NCBI GenBank assembly: GCA_016840305.1
Contig: JAEOSP010000675.1
Span: forward strand, 1 to 13,646
Source: Candidatus Hodarchaeota archaeon
GTDB lineage: Archaea > Asgardarchaeota > Heimdallarchaeia > Hodarchaeales > Hodarchaeaceae
Reading direction: 5' to 3'
Length of the DNA stretch: 13,646 nucleotides
Within the stretch, counting starts at the first letter, position 1. Every line of letters starts with the position of its first letter. Of this stretch, positions 1-6,948 are shown one piece after another. The notes below the pieces were generated by a model. It had not been told where the DNA came from and ran no database searches. It saw only the letters and a list, made by a program, of their open reading frames with translations. The position numbers were made by a program, and so were the translations under genes.

Positions 1-105
1 CATATTAATTGAAACGCTAAGATTCGATTTGTAATCCACACTTTATGAAATCATTATCATCATTCAAAAATGGTATTAGAAATTATACAAATTAAATCAA
101 AAACT

Positions 106-145
106 GAAGAGTTATGGTATTTTTTGAAGAGTTATGGTATTTTTT
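106..145. repeat. Perfect tandem repeat, 2 x 20 bp, upstream of the TrmB-like gene
   Basis: Two identical 20-bp copies lie head to tail at 106-125 and 126-145, each beginning GAAGAGTTATGG and ending in a T run. A partial echo (ATGGTATTA) occurs near 70. The pair ends a few bases before the TATA-like box at 151-158 of the gene starting at 196. Two direct repeats two DNA turns apart beside a promoter suit a dimeric or paired regulator binding one helix face. Autoregulation by the downstream winged-helix protein is an inference. A replication-slippage duplication with no function is the main alternative. Confidence 0.75.
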
Positions 146-150
146 TAAAC

Positions 151-158
151 TTTATAAC
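151..158 (+). promoter_or_regulatory. TATA-like box for the gene at 196
   Basis: TTTATAAC sits about 25 bases before position 180, which would give a leader of roughly 15 bases. That leader would include the weak Shine-Dalgarno-like AGGT at 185-188, seven bases before the ATG at 196. Spacing fits archaeal TBP/TFB promoters, but in DNA this AT-rich chance matches are common. Confidence 0.45.
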
Positions 159-195
159 ATAAAAATCTAGGTATTAACAATAACAGGTAATAATA

Positions 196-2490
196 ATGGT
201 TGGGTTGAAAGCTTCATCAGAAGAATTAAAAGAAATTATTGACATACTAGGACTAGCAGATGATGAACAAGGAATCGTTTATTTAAATTTACTATCACTT
301 GGTATGGCTACATTAGGTCAATTGAGTCTGGTCTCTGGCTTAGATTTTATTCAAACACAAGAAGCACTAAATGTTCTCGTTGGTAGTAATCTTGCAAAAC
401 GTATTCCTGGAAAAATTGGCAGATATATTGCATTACAACCCTTCTTAAAAGCTTTCCTTCTTTCTTATGACCCGATAACATTATTCAACATAAGAAAAGA
501 CTCTAAAAGTTCATTCATAAATATGAAAGAAGCAATTCAAGAGAAATTTTCGAAAACAAGTGAGAAATTTCAAACTCACACCGTTAGCTTGGAATCGGAC
601 TTTTCTGAGAGCTTAAAACCAATAGCGGAAAGTTCTTCTTCATTATCATCAAAACAACAGGCATCTCTTAAACTTACGAAAGAGGAGCTTCAATCTGATT
701 TTCAAAAGATCAAGGATCAAATTAAGCAAATTATTCAACAAGCTTCTGATTTGTATTTTTTAATTAATGAAAAGAACGATGAAAAAATTGATCATATCCC
801 TACAGAATTTATGAAACGGGCACCTGAATTAAAAGAAGAACTGAACCAGGTTAATTCAAAAATCTCAAAAAAAATTGATGACATTAATGTCCTTAAGGAT
901 CAGAATATAAGAGAAATTGACGAAAAGTTTGGTCAAGAAATTAAAAAGCATGGATCACAGATTAGAGAGTATTTGAGTGAATTTAAGTTAAAGATTAACA
1001 ATGATCGCGAAAAAAATGAAGAAATTTTCTTTGAAACGAAGGCTAAACTTGATAAAATTAAGAACGGTGCAAATGCAAGTCATCCAAGATTTAATGAGAT
1101 AAAAATTGGGTATGAAGAAGTTCAGACTTCATTTGAAAATACCTTAGATATATTAAGTCAACGGATCACGAATATGGATATTTCAATCCAATCGGCAATC
1201 ACTGAAATACAGAGCCGAAAAATGTTTAGAGGTAAAGATGAATTTTTAGGGCTCTTAAAATCAATGGAAACTGATAAAAATCAAATTTCCACCTTAATAA
1301 AACCAACAAAAGATAATTTAAACAAAGTAAGCATATTAAACAATCATTTGGATGAGATAGAAAGTAATCTAGTACATGCAACTGATCACGGTCTCAAAGA
1401 AACAAATAATGTTTTTGAAGATGGAAGAAAAGTAATTAAAGAGCGATTAAACTCTATTGAGAAGCAAGTTGACCAAAATCTTACAAAATTTTCTAATGAA
1501 ACTATAATAACAGCTAATAATAGAGTCTCTGAACTAATGACCAAATTAAGAACCGATATGGCTCATATATTAAAAGAGATGAATCAAGATATCGAAACAA
1601 CAACAAACGGATCTTTTGAATTGCTATTAAACTTAATTAAGAGATCAATTGATGACCTAAAAGATGAAATCAGTATAATATTTAAATCTAAGAAATCTGA
1701 GGATATCTATGATAATGAATTAAACCAAATGATAACAATGGTTGACGAGGTTAGTTCTAAGGTTAATATTGATATAAATAACACCTTAAAAAAGGTTTTA
1801 GATCTTGAATCGACCCTTGAAGCATATTTCTTAGGTATAAAATCTTTTACTAAGAATTTTGCAGAAACCCAATTAGAAATATATAATTCCAATCTGAATG
1901 AAACACATGATATCATCAGTACTTACTTAGAAAGTACTGAAGCACAGATGGAACGCGAAATTTCAGCCTTGATTTACTCTATCAAACAAATGAAACAAAA
2001 GCTGAGTAAAGTAATTAGTGCAATGAGTTCAGTGGACATCACAGATATAGATCCATCCTTACTAGATAGTGATCTAATAATAGGTGAATCAGTCATTATT
2101 ATGCTGCTTCGTGATTTAACTATGAGAACCAAATCCTCTTTAACTGTTTTAATGCCCCGTCCGGAGTTACAAACATTAAGAGTTGCTTCTAAACTCCCTT
2201 TCAAAGCACGTGTAACAATAATTGGAGATTTCAGGAAGGTACCCAAAACAACTCTAAAAAAAGTAACGGCATCGTCAAATCTTCGCTTAAAACAGCTGGA
2301 TGGAATCGAGTTTTGGGGGTGTATAAGAGACGCGGAAGAACTGTTAATTTGCCCAGAACCTAAAAATCCCGAAGCGGAGGAACTAGTTGGGGTAATAACT
2401 ACTAACGAGAATCTTGTTGAGCTATTTACCCAAGAAATAATAACTTATACAACCAGGAGTAAAGAAATACTTCCTTCAGATCTAGAGTAG
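196..2490 (+). CDS. TrmB-like winged-helix protein with a very long coiled coil
   Basis: This 764-residue protein has three parts. Residues about 10-95 match the TrmB-family winged helix: LGLADDEQGIVYLNLL, then a GQLS...SGLD recognition region and a wing ending in PGKIGRYIAL. Residues about 105-615 are almost entirely charged, heptad-like helix with no globular motif. Residues about 625-755 resemble the TrmB C-terminal effector domain (helix LLRDLTMRTKSS, strand LTVLMPRPEL, then ARVTIIGDF and a terminal strand-helix). Ordinary TrmB regulators are about 250-350 residues, with only a short coiled coil between these two domains, so the insert is the anomaly. There is no membrane segment or signal peptide. 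The ATG at 196 is kept because it follows a weak AGGT signal and a TATA box. A DNA-binding regulator or a chromatin-organising, SMC-like tether are both possible; the ligand is unknown. Confidence 0.85.
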   Translation: MVGLKASSEELKEIIDILGLADDEQGIVYLNLLSLGMATLGQLSLVSGLDFIQTQEALNVLVGSNLAKRIPGKIGRYIALQPFLKAFLLSYDPITLFNIRKDSKSSFINMKEAIQEKFSKTSEKFQTHTVSLESDFSESLKPIAESSSSLSSKQQASLKLTKEELQSDFQKIKDQIKQIIQQASDLYFLINEKNDEKIDHIPTEFMKRAPELKEELNQVNSKISKKIDDINVLKDQNIREIDEKFGQEIKKHGSQIREYLSEFKLKINNDREKNEEIFFETKAKLDKIKNGANASHPRFNEIKIGYEEVQTSFENTLDILSQRITNMDISIQSAITEIQSRKMFRGKDEFLGLLKSMETDKNQISTLIKPTKDNLNKVSILNNHLDEIESNLVHATDHGLKETNNVFEDGRKVIKERLNSIEKQVDQNLTKFSNETIITANNRVSELMTKLRTDMAHILKEMNQDIETTTNGSFELLLNLIKRSIDDLKDEISIIFKSKKSEDIYDNELNQMITMVDEVSSKVNIDINNTLKKVLDLESTLEAYFLGIKSFTKNFAETQLEIYNSNLNETHDIISTYLESTEAQMEREISALIYSIKQMKQKLSKVISAMSSVDITDIDPSLLDSDLIIGESVIIMLLRDLTMRTKSSLTVLMPRPELQTLRVASKLPFKARVTIIGDFRKVPKTTLKKVTASSNLRLKQLDGIEFWGCIRDAEELLICPEPKNPEAEELVGVITTNENLVELFTQEIITYTTRSKEILPSDLE

Positions 2491-2512
2491 TGAAAAAGAA
2501 GAAGGACTTTTC

Positions 2513-3277
2513 TCACGTTTCTTTCATAGCAGTTTCCATTGCCACTTGAATGATTTTATCAGCCTTGGATATCCGTTCAGTTTGAAGAATTACTACCTTT
2601 CCATTCACAATATTAAATTCTAACTTGCCTTGTGAAAACTCTACAGAATAAGATGAATCATTTCTGCTAAAGGATATATCTCCATACTCACTCAGAGCAA
2701 TTATAAATCTACCAGCGAGAATTTCGGAGATCCCTTGCGGTGGTAGTTCAACTTCCTTCTTTTGAATATCATCTACCGTTGTTTCTTCACTCTCTCTAAT
2801 AATTTCTAGTGGAGGTTTTTCTTCTTCCCTTACAAGTTTCTTTGGAAGATCGGATTCTCTGGATTCGTGTTTTAAAAATGAGGGAATATATTCTTGCTCT
2901 GAAACCATAGTTGTTTTTTCCACGACCGTTGTTACTTCTTTCGGGGGGGAGAATTCATCGTAGGAATACTTATGGCCCTCCTGTAAAAGAACAGTAGGAA
3001 TCTCCTCATGTTTAGATACAGCAATTTCAAATCCCCCTCCTATTCGTAAACTTGAATTTGGAATTGCAAAACCACTTTTCGCGATAGATTGAACACGACG
3101 TTCAATTATCTTCTTATTGATAAGTGATAAACCTTTAGGGATTTGAACAGAAATTTTTGATTCACTTTCAGAAATTCTAAGAATCGCTTCGTCCTGTGCA
3201 GGAATCGTCTTATTGTCGACAACTACAAAATCGTCTACTGTCCAAATGCAAGTTAATAATATATCTTTTGAGCTCAT
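2513..3277 (-). CDS. Conserved-looking two-domain protein of unknown function
   Basis: I do not recognise the family of this 254-residue protein. Residues about 1-95 look folded: strands (ILLTCIWTVDDFVVV, SKISVQIP), a helix (INKKIIERRVQSIAKSG) and a last strand (IGGGFEIAVS). Residues about 100-180 are a charged, Glu/Lys/Pro-rich linker, probably disordered. Residues about 182-254 look like a second small domain: strands around FIIALSEYGDISFS, YSVEFSQGKLEFNIV and KVVILQT, then a final helix. There is no signal peptide or membrane span, so it is likely cytosolic. It lies 12 bases after the upstream gene's stop. That gap holds a GTGAT ribosome-site-like element just before the ATG, so co-transcription and coupled translation are likely. 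Its 3' end faces the coiled-coil TrmB gene across 22 bases. Confidence 0.8.
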   Translation of the reverse strand: MSSKDILLTCIWTVDDFVVVDNKTIPAQDEAILRISESESKISVQIPKGLSLINKKIIERRVQSIAKSGFAIPNSSLRIGGGFEIAVSKHEEIPTVLLQEGHKYSYDEFSPPKEVTTVVEKTTMVSEQEYIPSFLKHESRESDLPKKLVREEEKPPLEIIRESEETTVDDIQKKEVELPPQGISEILAGRFIIALSEYGDISFSRNDSSYSVEFSQGKLEFNIVNGKVVILQTERISKADKIIQVAMETAMKET

Positions 3278-3289
3278 CTATTATCACTG

Positions 3290-4129
3290 CTAATCTTCAT
3301 CTTCGTCGCGAAGAATTTTCAGTGCTTCTCGTAAAGAAAGAGAGAGCATATCATCATCATCTTCTTTATCTCCACTTTCATCCTTTTCAATAAGCATATC
3401 ACTAAGTGAGGGTGTTGGGGGAGTTGGTTCAAGTCCACTGGATTTTAGAGCTTCATCTAAAGCTGATAGCTTCTCCGAAGGTTGTGGAGTTGATACACTA
3501 AAAGAAGCAGGTTCTGGTGTTGGTGCAACAGGGGTCAGATCTGGGATTGATGGTTCTTGTACAATCGGTTTTGGTTGAGGTGGAACGGGTTTAGGTGTTG
3601 GTGCAACTGGTGTAGGCGTGGGTGCAACTGGAGTTAGTTCTGGGATTGATGGTTCTTGCACTATCGGTTGGGGTTGAGGATCACTTACAAGCATTTCCTC
3701 AAGTGGATTAACGGGTTCAGCTACTTTAGGTATGTCTTGAACTGGTGCTTCTTCAATGAAGTCTTCTAAGGGATTTGCTGAACTATCTACAATACCTATT
3801 CTTTTAGCAAGATTGGCTTTAGTTGAGGTAAGAAAGTGTAAAAATTTTTGAAGATCTTGTGTAGTTACCCATTGTTTTTGTGCTAGCTTTGCAGTATCAC
3901 GTACCCCTTCCCAATACTTAGTCGGCTTTCCTTCCTGATCGACTGGGATTTGAATTCCTAGACGTTTCCCTAAGCTGGAAGAAATCCGAGCATCAGCTTT
4001 TGTCTGTATTTGAGAAACATATTCTGATATTTTCTCTGTTTGCTGATTTTCATGTAAGTAATTTATCAATTGGTAGCATAAATCTAATGTTTCTATAGCG
4101 GCTTCAATATATACTTTATCAATGCTCAT
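3290..4129 (-). CDS. Protein with helical N-terminus and proline-rich, motif-repeating tail
   Basis: Not a family I recognise (279 residues). Residues about 1-115 are predicted helical and probably fold: two amphipathic helices, then KYWEGVRDTAKLAQKQW and LQKFLHFLTSTKANLAKRIG. Residues about 116-260 are low-complexity, rich in Pro, Thr, Val and acidic residues, with a near-duplicate block at residues 151-170 and 184-203 (PIVQEPSIP). Scattered through the tail are five copies of a pattern x-L-x-[DE]-[FMA]-[IL]: PLEDFI (120), PLEEML (142), ALDEAL (223), SLSDML (241) and SLREAL (265). The protein ends in an acidic cap (RDEDED). This looks like a scaffold or adaptor with several docking peptides; that role is inference. 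It is the first gene of a pair with the 254-residue protein. The ATG at 4129 has an AAGGA about 10 bases upstream. An out-of-frame ATG lies 10 bases further out. Confidence 0.8.
   Translation of the reverse strand: MSIDKVYIEAAIETLDLCYQLINYLHENQQTEKISEYVSQIQTKADARISSSLGKRLGIQIPVDQEGKPTKYWEGVRDTAKLAQKQWVTTQDLQKFLHFLTSTKANLAKRIGIVDSSANPLEDFIEEAPVQDIPKVAEPVNPLEEMLVSDPQPQPIVQEPSIPELTPVAPTPTPVAPTPKPVPPQPKPIVQEPSIPDLTPVAPTPEPASFSVSTPQPSEKLSALDEALKSSGLEPTPPTPSLSDMLIEKDESGDKEDDDDMLSLSLREALKILRDEDED
3522..3679 (-). repeat. Two 59-bp direct repeats, 99 bp apart, inside a coding region
   Basis: Bases 3522-3580 and 3621-3679 match at about 51 of 59 positions by eye. They encode the two PIVQEPSIP blocks of the 279-residue protein. 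The period of 99 bases is exactly 33 codons, so the reading frame is kept. Most differences are silent or conservative (Asp/Glu, Lys/Gln), which points to a fairly recent internal duplication under protein-level constraint. The spacer itself contains more short Pro-Thr-Pro repeats. Confidence 0.8.
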
Positions 4130-4160
4130 TTCGCGTCATTTCCTTGTTTCGTATGCTCAT

Positions 4161-4170
4161 TTAATTAATA
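4161..4170 (-). promoter_or_regulatory. TATA-like box for the two-gene unit 4129-2513
   Basis: On the minus strand the sequence reads TATTAATTAA, centred about 36 bases before the ATG at 4129. A start of transcription near 4139 would leave a leader of about 10 bases. The 4130-4293 gap has no other gene. The call rests on spacing only. Confidence 0.3.
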
Positions 4171-4293
4171 AGCTGCTAATCCATCTATATCAATACGTTT
4201 CAATTTATTCAAGTTCTTCTCATTTAAAAAACTAATTTTTCAGAGCAATGATGATTATTCTATTTTACCTAAAGATCCCCTTTTAATGAGTTT

Positions 4294-5112
4294 CTAATGG
4301 TCGTCAACATATTCTTTACTTTCGGTAAAATCATGTGCGTCAATACGTTCAGGTAGGTCATTGCCCCATGAACATCTTAGATCAATTTGAATATCTGTTT
4401 GTACACCATAAATGGGAATAGTACCTAGATTCCTCACCCGAGATATCAGAGCGATTGTTACTACATCACCTATTTCTAGATTATACTCCTCCGCTACCTC
4501 CATAGCATAATCAAAAGCAGATTCCAAGTTCTCTCCCGTAGAAACTATATCATCAACAAACAGGATTGACACATTCTCATCCATGAAATCTGCGAACTTC
4601 TCTTCGAAAGCAGGATCACGATATTCTTCAAAAATGCTTTCATCTTCAAAATCGCGTTCCTCATTTTTCGGTTTGAAGTATGTCCAAACAAAATCATCAA
4701 TCTTATTTTCAATTAGATCTATTAGCTGAAATCCTCCACGAGCAACAAATATTACTATCCATCTCTTCTTTTCAAATTTAGGATAAAGTTTATTCCAGTC
4801 TTGCTCTGCCCAATGAGCTAAATCTGCAAAAGGGAGGATTTGAACCCCTTCATCAGGGGGATAAGGACCCGAGTCGTAGATATATAACATTAGAGCATTT
4901 TCTAAGCCGTTTAGTATTTCTTTGTAGGCTTTTTTGGCTGCAGGATCTTTTTTCAGTATATCTTCAATTTCAACTTCTTTTTGACCAAGGAAAAAAACCA
5001 AGGCAAAACCTCCGAGTATTTTCGCTTCTTCATAAATTCTTGCAGAGTGAATTGAAACGTGGTCATGGAATAAATGAAATATGATAGAACTTTGTTTTCT
5101 ATCAAGTAACAT
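4294..5112 (-). CDS. Type I phosphoribosyltransferase-like protein
   Basis: The diagnostic PRPP-binding loop is present at residues about 182-196: hydrophobic strand SILFV, then DD (187-188), then ISTGEN-type loop (IVSTGEN). An upstream ARGG at 124-127, after strand WIVIFV, fits the pyrophosphate-binding loop. These are the two hallmarks of type I phosphoribosyltransferases, which transfer ribose-5-phosphate from PRPP to a base or release it. The 272-residue length exceeds the usual 150-220. The first 110 residues are an uncharacterised extension, and residues about 148-178 are an acidic insert. A hood-like C-terminus (WGNDLPERIDAHDF) follows. I cannot name the substrate; hypoxanthine/guanine, xanthine and orotate enzymes are all possible, as is a regulatory PRPP sensor. 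It has no signal peptide. There is no clear ribosome site, and a TATA-like element lies about 20 bases upstream, suggesting a leaderless message. Confidence 0.8.
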   Translation of the reverse strand: MLLDRKQSSIIFHLFHDHVSIHSARIYEEAKILGGFALVFFLGQKEVEIEDILKKDPAAKKAYKEILNGLENALMLYIYDSGPYPPDEGVQILPFADLAHWAEQDWNKLYPKFEKKRWIVIFVARGGFQLIDLIENKIDDFVWTYFKPKNEERDFEDESIFEEYRDPAFEEKFADFMDENVSILFVDDIVSTGENLESAFDYAMEVAEEYNLEIGDVVTIALISRVRNLGTIPIYGVQTDIQIDLRCSWGNDLPERIDAHDFTESKEYVDDH

Positions 5113-5127
5113 TAAAATGGTGGGCTT

Positions 5128-5136
5128 CTTTTAAAG
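5128..5136 (-). promoter_or_regulatory. TATA-like box for the phosphoribosyltransferase gene
   Basis: The minus strand reads CTTTAAAAG here, centred about 20 bases before the ATG at 5112. With the usual 24-26 base spacing, transcription would start at or within a few bases of the start codon. This agrees with the lack of a Shine-Dalgarno sequence in AAGCCCACCATTTTA just before the ATG. Confidence 0.4.
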
Positions 5137-5500
5137 CTGTGCTATCTATTGTATATCCTATATTACTAAAAACTATAGATATCCATTAAAAAACATTAAA
5201 ATAGTGTAAATTGTCAATAACATGAAATATCAATGAGGATAAGATCAAGTGATATTTCTTAATGATATTTTACAAAAAAATTTGGTAACATAGTTAGAAT
5301 ATGAATATCAACAAGAAATATTGTTTTCATGGAAGTTTCAGTAAATAGTTTAAAATCCAATTCGAATTTAAGCAAAATTTATCTAAGAATGCCAAATTTT
5401 AGGAGTAACTATCAATTTTTTTCAAAAAAAACTTGCTTACGAAATTTAGAAGGATTAATATAATGTTTCTCATCAATTTCAGCTGCAAATCTTTACAAGA
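5137..5500. other. Gene-free AT-rich region between divergent genes
   Basis: No reading frame with a plausible start and ribosome site was found on either strand. No tRNA-like or long hairpin structure was visible. The stretch contains short echoes such as ACATTAAAAT (near 5109 and again near 5194) and TGATATTTC/TGATATTTT (near 5250 and 5263). I regard these as too short to call repeats. It most likely carries only upstream regulatory DNA for the two flanking genes, which point away from each other. Confidence 0.5.
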
Positions 5501-5510
5501 ATTATTTATA

Positions 5511-5518
5511 TTTATATA
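5511..5518 (+). promoter_or_regulatory. TATA box for the helical/Ig-like gene at 5574
   Basis: TTTATATA lies about 25 bases before 5540, giving a leader of roughly 34 bases. The leader contains the Shine-Dalgarno TGAGGAG at 5557-5563. Position and sequence both suit an archaeal promoter. Confidence 0.55.
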
Positions 5519-5573
5519 GAATTTTTGTCTAAAATAAATAATCGAAATATCAAATTTGAGGAGTATAATCGAG

Positions 5574-6926
5574 ATGTCTTTCGTAAATGAACTTTTTGAG
5601 CGTTTGAGTAAATCTACAAGTGCAAATGACGTTCAATCCGCCCTAGCATCTTTGAACACGATTCAAGATCCCATTCAAAGAGTAAAAGCGGCAGAAGGCA
5701 CAATTGGGTTGATTCAAACCTACGCACAAGAGCTTCTGGAGAGGAGTCAATATAAAAATTCCGCTTATCAATTTTTCTCTGGATCGCAAGTAATTAAGAA
5801 CTTTATGAACAATTCCGAATTAGAAAATCAGTGGTTGAGATCATCAGCCGAAGCCTTAGCAAAAGCTTCAGAAGAGCATATATCATGGGACGATATTTTA
5901 GGGGGAGCAGCGTGTATGACAATTTCTTCGCTCTTACGAATTATTACTGGAGACTGGAATATAAATGATCATTTAGATGATTTTATCAAAGCACATGATT
6001 TCTCCGCAAACCAAGCAGCAACTGCTTGCCTATATATTCCATATAATTTAGCTGGTGCAATTAGTTCTACAAATCCCAATCCTAGCTTACTTCAACAAGC
6101 ATCAGATTATACAGAACAATATCTTATGAACACAAAACCTGCATCAATGTTTGTTGACGGTATTAAAAGAGCAATTGATGTCACTAGACATTTTTTGATG
6201 GAAACAACCAAATTTCCTTCAATTAAAGCGAAATTCAAATATGGAAACGATTTAATCTTCGGAGAAGAATTTTCATTCGAAGTTAAGTTCGAAAATATTG
6301 GAGAAGGATCGGCTACTAGCGTAACTGCTTCCATTCATATACCCACAAATCTTACAATTGTGTCTGGACAGAATACAATTACAATTGATACACTTGACCC
6401 ATCAATGAATTCTGAAGCTGAATTCATACTTATATGTCCCCTGGGTGAAGGAAAAGAGGAAACGCTTATCGAAATTCCTGTTTCAGTCGACTATACAGAT
6501 ATTTTAGGAAATAAAAACTCATTATCACTTGGAATGGCAATTTTTCCAATTCGATCGGAGAAAAAAGGAACAAAATTGATAACACAACTTAAGAACCTGC
6601 ATGATCAATTGAGAGAATCAATTTCACCACTTGAAGCAGCTACAAATCCAGAGGTACAAAGTATTGCAAAGGGAATAACAACAATTATGGGTATCATTGT
6701 TACTTCGACAGAAAAGAAGATTAGCGAAGGGGAATTTAAGACTGCAGAGGCTGGAATTGAACACTTACAAAATACCCAGACTTTTTTCAATTCCCTCGTT
6801 AATTTTTTAAAAGAATATCAAATGAATTCAGATCAGTTATACGCAGGTGTAACAAAAATTCGTGAGGAGTCTGAAAATGTGCGCAATGCCATTAAACAGA
6901 TTAATGAAAAGCTAACACAGTCCTGA
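5574..6926 (+). CDS. Helical-repeat, Ig-like and helical three-part protein
   Basis: Starting at ATG 5574 gives 450 residues. A TTG at 5556 is in frame, but it overlaps the TGAGGAG ribosome site that sits 10 bases before the ATG, so the ATG is preferred. Residues about 1-210 are helical hairpins of TPR/SNAP-like spacing (AEGTIGLIQTYAQELLER, QWLRSSAEALAKASEE, then AACMTISSLLRIITGDW...FIKAHDFSANQAATAC). Residues about 213-328 form a seven-strand-type beta domain like CARDB/Ig folds (FGEEFSFEVKFENIGEGSA, LDPSMNSEAEFIL, ETLIEIPVSVDY). Residues about 330-450 are helical again. There is no signal peptide or membrane span, which is unusual for a CARDB-like domain, since those are mostly secreted. 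A cytosolic adaptor or trafficking-type role is only a hypothesis. The gene is convergent with the reductase gene across 22 bases. Confidence 0.8.
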   Translation: MSFVNELFERLSKSTSANDVQSALASLNTIQDPIQRVKAAEGTIGLIQTYAQELLERSQYKNSAYQFFSGSQVIKNFMNNSELENQWLRSSAEALAKASEEHISWDDILGGAACMTISSLLRIITGDWNINDHLDDFIKAHDFSANQAATACLYIPYNLAGAISSTNPNPSLLQQASDYTEQYLMNTKPASMFVDGIKRAIDVTRHFLMETTKFPSIKAKFKYGNDLIFGEEFSFEVKFENIGEGSATSVTASIHIPTNLTIVSGQNTITIDTLDPSMNSEAEFILICPLGEGKEETLIEIPVSVDYTDILGNKNSLSLGMAIFPIRSEKKGTKLITQLKNLHDQLRESISPLEAATNPEVQSIAKGITTIMGIIVTSTEKKISEGEFKTAEAGIEHLQNTQTFFNSLVNFLKEYQMNSDQLYAGVTKIREESENVRNAIKQINEKLTQS

Positions 6927-6948
6927 ATAAATAAGAATACTTTTACTC

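Noticed and set aside
2491..2516. Possible terminator hairpin (AAAAG...CTTTT) between the first two genes.
   Set aside because: The stem is only five A/T-rich pairs, and archaeal termination depends mainly on U tracts, so the hairpin is not convincing.
5220..5290. Short TGATATTT echoes that might mark a small RNA or an operator.
   Set aside because: The matches are eight to nine bases in AT-rich DNA, are unevenly spaced and form no stable fold.
5556..5573. TTG start at 5556 for the helical/Ig-like protein.
   Set aside because: The TTG overlaps the TGAGGAG that serves as the ribosome site for ATG 5574, and the extra six residues (MRSIIE) add nothing recognisable.
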